NCBI GenBank assembly: GCA_003427395.1
Contig: BFEA01000005.1
Location: 7,471,150-7,504,157 of the forward strand
Length of the DNA stretch: 33,008 nucleotides
Reading direction: 5' to 3'
DNA from: Chara braunii
Taxonomy: Eukaryota; Streptophyta; Charophyceae; Charales; Characeae
Shown here: positions 28,361-33,008 of the stretch, in pieces
Numbering within the stretch: the stretch's first letter is position 1
How the letters are laid out: the number at the start of each line of letters is the position of its first letter
Position numbers and translations under genes: made by a program
The notes under the pieces: model-generated
Seen by the model: only the letters and a program-made list of their open reading frames with translations
Told to the model about the DNA's origin: nothing
Databases searched by the model: none

Positions 28361-30180
28361 ATGTCTTTTTTTAACTTTCTTTTCGTAAGTGGGTACTGGG
28401 ACGACATTTCTTGGACGTGTCTGGCAGCAGTTACGGCCAGACAGCTCCTTGGTCCATGCTTAGCTTCTGATCCGACAGTGCGTAATGTAGGCGATTTTGT
28501 TGAGAAACGTGGATCCCATTACTTTCCAAGAAACAAGGGCATGGCGATTTGTTAGGGGTATGTTTTCGGATTATGTGTACGTGGCGCGTAGCCCGTGATG
28601 AACGGCCCAAAGACGGCACAAAAAATGGAAAGCTCAAGGACCCCTACCCCTACCGAGAAAGTTGTCGTGAAAATGTGTCGGCCTTTTTTATGTCCAGCCT
28701 TCCTCAGTAGGTACGTCTGTGTCACCCACATCGGGAGGCCAGGCCATACGGCAGACCACGGGAACGTCCATCCATCTCCGTAGAATCCCATAGAAACCCG
28801 GCGCAGTAGTTGGGAAAGACCCACAGAACCCGCAACTGTGGGGTCCCAGTTTGTTTTTCCACCCCGTCCGACTCGTTGCCTTCTTTTTAGGCATTTTCTT
28901 GTTTTTTCTCTTTTTACGTAATGTCCGATCGGCACCTTACGCTGGCAATCAGCTCCTTAGGGCTGACTGACACAAGGCCTAGTTGCACTACTTGCCATCC
29001 GCCACAATGCGTGGCCTACGGGTGGAGAGAAAAACATGAGAATCGTGTTGAACTGGAGGCCTGGTTCCATTTACTGGCCACTATATTTCTTCTACAGGAG
29101 AGTGAAAGAAAGGAGAATCGTGTAGAACTGGAGGCCTGGTTGCGCCACTATATTTCTTCTACGGAAAATTTTAAAAATTGTGCCAAAAATTGTCTACCTG
29201 ATCTCCTCTCGTGAAGCCCTGCACTGTCCAGAAAAGTTGTTTTGTGGAAAGGTCTGAAGATTACCCTCCACAAACCGCAGTGCACAGGCGGGGAAACCAA
29301 AAACACTCACCACAAACTTGTGTCAACGGTGTGGCGAGCAGTCTGTCATATTTTTCATTCCCCAAGTTTGGCGAGTAAGTGCAAGTAACTACTGTAGGCG
29401 CCTATTTGCCCAACTTGGAGAGTAGTGCAACCAGGCCCACGGGCACCTTTTGGGACATACTGAAACTGGGACATGCGGTGTCTTGGGGCACACTCACACT
29501 CCGACTGACTTAGGGCACACTCACACTCCAACCTACCGAACTCTGACACAGGGACCATTTGCCACATACTCGCGTTGGGACTTGGGGCTACTTACGGCAC
29601 ACTCACGCGTCGAGGTTCTTTCTTCTTTTTTTTTTGCGCATCTTCGAGGTTCGTTCTTCTTTTTTTTTTGCGCATCTTCTCTGTATCGTTCCAATTTTAA
29701 CGGATGTCGCGAAGGACCGCCTCGAGTTTTTTCTCGGCCGCGGGTTTCTGTGAAAAATGTCCCTGTGTCTTTTGGAGCTGCTTTCACTTCGGCTGAGCAT
29801 TGCTTGCCTGTTTCTCCGCCCGACCTGGCCGCGCTTGTGTTGTCATTACTAAATTAAAATTATTAAATTTGAATGAACAAAAGAAAAGGACGAAGAGCTC
29901 CACTATCATCCTTTGATCTTATGCAGTCCGGATCTGCCAAAGAAAACGGCCAGTGTCTTTTTCCTCCTTTTCTTTTCATTGCCATTTTCCGAGGCAGTGG
30001 TCTTCAGTCTCCCATCCCTTCCGCCCCGTATCAACGATACACCCCTCGCGGCTCCCTCCCCCCTCTCGTTTCAAGGCCGCGGTCTTCGATCTGCCATCCT
30101 TACAGCTCCACTCAACCATGGCAACCATGCCACCATCCTCCGACTCCGACTCCGACTCTATGTGTGTGTGTGTTTGTGTT
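28361..30180. other. Region without a recognised gene, short duplications
   Basis: Contains a partial tandem duplication (GAGAATCGTGT-GAACTGGAG, GCCTGGTT, CCACTATATTTCTTCTAC) at about 29038-29098 and 29113-29162. It also has a second duplication of TCGAGGTTC-TTCTT, poly(T), GCGCATCTTC at about 29610-29680. An ATG frame at 28921-29214 (97 codons) spans the first duplication and has no family signature. Short CTCCGACT repeats and (TG)n occur at 30137-30188. Confidence 0.4.
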
Positions 30181-30234
30181 TGTGTGTGAGAGAGAGAAAG
30201 AGAGGGGGCGGGGGGCCAGGGGGGCAAAAGAGGT

Positions 30235-30240
30235 TATAAA
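30235..30240 (+). promoter_or_regulatory. Probable TATA box of the FAS1 gene
   Basis: TATAAA after a G-rich stretch, 245 bp before the FAS1 start codon. A start site some 30 bp downstream would give a leader of about 220 nt that includes the (CT)n repeat. Confidence 0.5.
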
Positions 30241-30384
30241 GTGACGTTGGGGGAAAGAGAGCACTCAGAGGAGTCAGAGCCAGCGAGAGAGGCAGCGGGT
30301 AGTTTCCACTGTCCTCCTCCCAACGCTCCAACCTCTAGTCCGCCATCATCATCCGCCTTTCGTACTCCTCCTCTTCACAATCTC

Positions 30385-30389
<5 letters not shown>

Positions 30390-30467
<78 letters not shown>
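30390..30467 (+). repeat. (CT)n microsatellite in the FAS1 leader
   Basis: About 39 CT units ending 18 bp before the start codon. Pyrimidine-rich leaders near transcription starts are common in plants, but this one is long and likely length-polymorphic. Confidence 0.95.
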
Positions 30468-30470
<3 letters not shown>

Positions 30471-30484
30471 GCTTGCCCGTGAAA

Positions 30485-31090
30485 ATGGCGCCCTTGTACG
30501 TCCGCAGCCTGGCGGCTGTCTTCACCGTCATGATGTTGGTTTCTCCTTTCTCCGTGAGAGCTCAGTTGGTACCCGGCGGCGATCTGGTGACGAGCATGGC
30601 TAACTATGGGCTCACCACTTTCGTTAGCCTTCTGAAGCTCGCTAAGGTTGACGAATCCTTGAAGGGCATAGCCGCCACGGGCCCTGTGACTGTCTTCGCC
30701 CCCTCCGAGGCGGCTTTTGCGGTGCTTTCCAGCGCTTACCCGGCGCAACTGGCCTGCGTTACGACAGGACAAGGAATCGACAACTACCTCAGCCAGATCC
30801 TCAAGTATCACATCTTGCCCAACGGCAATTTCACAGCAAGCAAGCTGACGAAGCTGACCCAGGTGAGCACGCTCATTGGGCTGCCCATCCAGCTGGAGTA
30901 CACACTTCCCTCTGGTCCGCTGAAGTTGGATATGACGGCTGAAGTGGTGCAGGCAGACGCTATCTTCGCCGGCAATGGCACAGTGCACGTGATCGATTCC
31001 GTGTTGATTCCAGAGACCATCCTTCCGGCATTGATGGACCAATGCGGAGGCGCAGCTCCTTCATCAGTTGCCCCTGTGCCGGGCCTTTAA
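30485..31090 (+). CDS. Secreted fasciclin (FAS1) domain protein
   Basis: 201 codons, intact, single exon in the coding part. Start ATG 30485 is in a good context (GAAAATGGCG); upstream in-frame codons before it have no ATG. Residues 1-26 are a signal peptide (hydrophobic AAVFTVMMLVSPF, cleavage after VRA). One FAS1 domain covers about 30-180: H1 motif TVFAPSEAAF (69-78), the YH pair in LKYHILP (about 106-112), and H2 motif GTVHVIDSVLIP (165-176). N-glycosylation sites are N115 and N164; Cys at 91 and 187. FAS1 proteins act in adhesion and cell-wall or matrix organisation. The C-terminus is a short Pro/Ser/Ala tail with no clear GPI signal. It is the only well-supported host gene here. Confidence 0.92.
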   Translation: MAPLYVRSLAAVFTVMMLVSPFSVRAQLVPGGDLVTSMANYGLTTFVSLLKLAKVDESLKGIAATGPVTVFAPSEAAFAVLSSAYPAQLACVTTGQGIDNYLSQILKYHILPNGNFTASKLTKLTQVSTLIGLPIQLEYTLPSGPLKLDMTAEVVQADAIFAGNGTVHVIDSVLIPETILPALMDQCGGAAPSSVAPVPGL

Positions 31091-31119
31091 GTAAGTTTCA
31101 TGTTAGTACTCGGTCTAAT

Positions 31120-31125
31120 AATAAA
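31120..31125 (+). terminator. Possible polyadenylation signal
   Basis: AATAAA 30 bp after the FAS1 stop codon. Very short 3'UTR if used. Confidence 0.35.
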
Positions 31126-31401
31126 TATGGCATTGCTGAATCTCCTGGCTGTTAGCCAAGTAGGAGAGAACAAAGCCTATCATTTGGTGGATGGCCAACG
31201 GTTTTCACTCCTTATCTTATTAGTTCTGAAGACGTAAGTAGGATTTTCCTCGTCGTCGCACCTCACTTATCGAAATCGCCTTGCGGTTCGTTTCACCTTG
31301 CTATGAGCATGCGAATAAATCCCTCCCAAAGTCTCTCCTTATACTGTACTCATCTTCTACCCACTCATTCACCCTCCTTTCTTCCTCCTCTCTCTCCCTT
31401 T

Positions 31402-31500
31402 CTTCTTCTTCTTCTTCTTCTTCTTCTTCTTCTTCTTCTTCTTCTTCTTCTTCTTCTTCTGCCGCTGCTGCTGCTGCTGTTCCTGCTGCTGCTGCCATTG
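31402..31500 (+). repeat. (TTC)n followed by (CTG)n
   Basis: About nineteen TTC/CTT units at 31402-31460, then GCTGCTGCTGCTGCTG-type DNA to about 31493. The Ser/Leu open frames across it are artefacts. Confidence 0.95.
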
Positions 31501-31573
31501 CTTCCTCCTCGTTCGCTTCTTCTTCTTCTTTCTTTCTTTACTCCTGCTTTCCCTTCTGTTTGACAGTTAGGCG

Positions 31574-31885
31574 GGGAGGATGATATGGAGGTGATTGATC
31601 ATCACTATGATGACATAATGAGTATCATGTGGAGCGCAGATAGATTGCAGGGAATTCGCATTTCTTCTTCACGAGGGAGCGATAGTTCAGTTCGGCGTCA
31701 TTTGAGGGCGGTAGCTGACTATTACATCAGGTCTGACAACATATATTTTTTACACTAAGTCTTAGGGAATCCAGTGTGGCGACGTTTACAAAACCTTTAA
31801 CAAAACATCAATTTGAAATACAAGTCAAGTTACGAACAGTTATTAGTTTTTCCTAGAGGTAGGCCGCAGTAATAGTCGCAGTAGC
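31574..31885. other. Region without a recognised gene
   Basis: AT-rich mixed sequence. No open frame of interest and no repeat termini. Confidence 0.4.
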
Positions 31886-31889
31886 AGTG

Positions 31890-31922
<33 letters not shown>

Positions 31923-31930
31923 GCAGCAGT
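31886..31930 (+). repeat. (CAG)n trinucleotide repeat
   Basis: CAGCAG-type units with an internal AAG interruption. Confidence 0.9.
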
Positions 31931-31998
31931 ACTATTGAACTGTGAGCTGCTGCAGTGTCCACGTATCGAGCTAGCATGGCTATGGCTATTCTTCCGCC

Positions 31999-32475
31999 TC
32001 AACAAAGACTAGGATAACTACGACGACGAAGACAACAAAGAAGAAGAAGAAGAAGAAGAAGAAGAAGAAGAAGAAGAAGAAGAAGAAGAAGAAGGAGAAA
32101 GAGTGACCTCTGCATCAGGCAACATGTAAGCAGCACGTGCATGAAAAGCAACCTCTTATCTGATTTGAAAATTTGATTATTCCACTGGCTTTTCAGCTCG
32201 TCCACCGCTCCACCCATGGGTTCAGTTTTGGCGTCCGACGTCCGTTCGACTTTGGTGTACCTTGTGCGTACTACTCCGTTGGGAGAGACGAGAATGCCCG
32301 TCAGGCGTAATCCCTTCTCTCGGGGCTGACCGACCAGGGTCCAGGAGAGGTTTATGCCATCCTCATAAATGCAGCTGTTCCAAGGCAGTGGTCTGACCTG
32401 CCGGCGAAATAGGCAGAACAGCGTCAGTCGCCGTCCGAAGCTTTGAATCTGCGGGGTCGACACAACGGACGACAT
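31999..32475 (-). CDS. Hypothetical ORF or first exon, minus strand
   Basis: From ATG at 32475 (context AAAATGTCG) the frame stays open for 158 codons. The first 110 or so residues have ordinary, non-repetitive composition (GRRLTLFCLFRRQVRPLPW, GQPREKGLRLTGILVSPNG). The frame then runs into poly-Leu from the (AAG)n repeat, which is unlikely to be coding. If real, it is a first exon that ends before about 32100; I did not find a clear splice donor. No family recognised. It may equally be chance. Confidence 0.3.
   Translation of the reverse strand: MSSVVSTPQIQSFGRRLTLFCLFRRQVRPLPWNSCIYEDGINLSWTLVGQPREKGLRLTGILVSPNGVVRTRYTKVERTSDAKTEPMGGAVDELKSQWNNQIFKSDKRLLFMHVLLTCCLMQRSLFLLLLLLLLLLLLLLLLLLLLCCLRRRSYPSLC
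32038..32093 (+). repeat. (AAG)n trinucleotide repeat
   Basis: About eighteen AAG units; encodes poly-Leu on the minus strand within the frame of the next feature. Confidence 0.95.
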
Positions 32476-32505
32476 TTTATGATAACGAGACAGGCAGCCG
32501 GGCAC

Positions 32506-32890
32506 ACAGTGTTGCTGAGTGACTGGGTCGGTTGGGAGGCGAGAGAGAGAGAGGAGCTAGTGAGTGTGCGCGTGTGTGTTACATCGAGGGAGCATGATAC
32601 CTTTACAATGAGATAATCTAAACGCATTGTGATGCGTGTCTGAGTGTGTGCCGCCGGGCATGTCACATGTGTCACAGTGTCCGTGCTTGTGGAGCTGCCA
32701 GTCAACATTTGTCGCAGAAAATGAAAAGAAAATGTCAGATTGATTGGGATTCCGGAAATTGGATTTGTGGAGCACTGCTGGACAGGATCAGAGATAAGTA
32801 TCAGCTCCGATTTTGAATTGCAATAACTTCTCTTCTTACTCGTTTCTCAGGACCTTACCTGGGCAATCGTTTGAACCGTGGAAGCATGAC
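32506..32890. other. Region without a recognised gene
   Basis: Mixed sequence with short GAGA and GTGT runs. No coding signature. Confidence 0.4.
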
Positions 32891-32904
32891 AACGTAAGGA
32901 CGCG

Positions 32905-32935
32905 CTTGCGTTTGCGCGCGCGCGCGTGTGTGTTT

Positions 32936-33008
<73 letters not shown>
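32905..33008 (+). repeat. (CG)n-(TG)n microsatellite
   Basis: Short alternating GC run (about 32914-32925), then (TG)n running off the window end. Alternating purine-pyrimidine DNA of this length can adopt Z-DNA. Confidence 0.95.

Larger units (their letters stand above)
31091..31573 (+). other. Possible 3'UTR intron of the FAS1 gene
   Basis: GTAAGT follows the stop codon directly (31091-31096) and is a strong 5' splice site. A pyrimidine-rich stretch ending TTTGACAG near 31559-31566 looks like a matching acceptor. (TTC)n and (CTG)n repeats lie between. Alternatively transcription ends early at the AATAAA at 31120-31125. The two readings exclude each other. Confidence 0.35.

Noticed and set aside
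30335-31042. 235-codon minus-strand frame opposite the FAS1 gene
   Set aside because: Antisense shadow; its end is Arg-Glu repeats from the CT tract, while the plus strand has a clear signal peptide and FAS1 motifs.
31281-31583. Open frames across 31281-31583 on both strands
   Set aside because: Products are Ser, Leu, Ala or Glu homopolymer runs from (TTC)n and (CTG)n.

Overview
This is a eukaryotic, repeat-dominated window. It is built from nested retrotransposons, miniature inverted-repeat elements, long microsatellites, minisatellites and palindromes. Only one host gene is convincing: a small secreted fasciclin (FAS1) protein at 30485-31090. Plant-type Ty3/gypsy elements with an initiator-Met-tRNA-like primer site, a FAS1 protein and extreme repeat load suggest the green lineage. 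A streptophyte (charophyte-like) alga is plausible, but that is inference and not proven here.

Layout. 1-2800: a (TC)n tract, then a decayed Penelope-like reverse transcriptase relic (about 370-1484), a 119-bp-period duplication, and a hammerhead-ribozyme-like core at 2217-2261. 2809-7071: a broken Ty3/gypsy-type element ('element B') folded into a head-to-head palindrome. Its arms are 3252-4830 and 5887-7071, and about 1.06 kb of single-copy protease-encoding sequence lies between them. Both arms carry the same AT-rich foldback element; only the left arm carries a 386-bp hAT-like MITE with an 8-bp target duplication. This gives a readable order of events. 7072-8420: (AATC)n, a short palindrome, then a polypyrimidine tract facing a polypurine tract. 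8420-9942: no gene seen.

9943-23185: a 13.2-kb Ty3/gypsy-type retrotransposon ('element A') with LTRs over 2.3 kb. Internal order is PBS, gag (degenerate zinc knuckle), protease, linker, RT, RNase H, PHD finger, integrase, then 2.2 kb of unassigned coding-like sequence. It is inactivated by several stops, at least two frameshifts and loss of catalytic residues. Its 3' LTR is rearranged by an inverted duplication.

23186-30200: small elements and repeats. These include a PIF/Harbinger-like MITE with TTA duplications (24430-24962), a 161-bp inverted repeat (25403-26015) flanked by a roughly 38-bp minisatellite, and a second TIR element (26611-28234). That second element is interrupted by a tRNA-headed, poly(A)-tailed SINE-like insert on the minus strand (26931-28096). 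30200-33008: the FAS1 gene with a TATA box, a (CT)n leader and a possible 3'UTR intron, then more microsatellites and one uncharacterised minus-strand ORF.

The most unusual observation is a C4HC3 PHD-type zinc finger (17041-17202) encoded between RNase H and integrase of element A. The second is an in-frame UAG at the same place just before the protease domain in both elements A and B.
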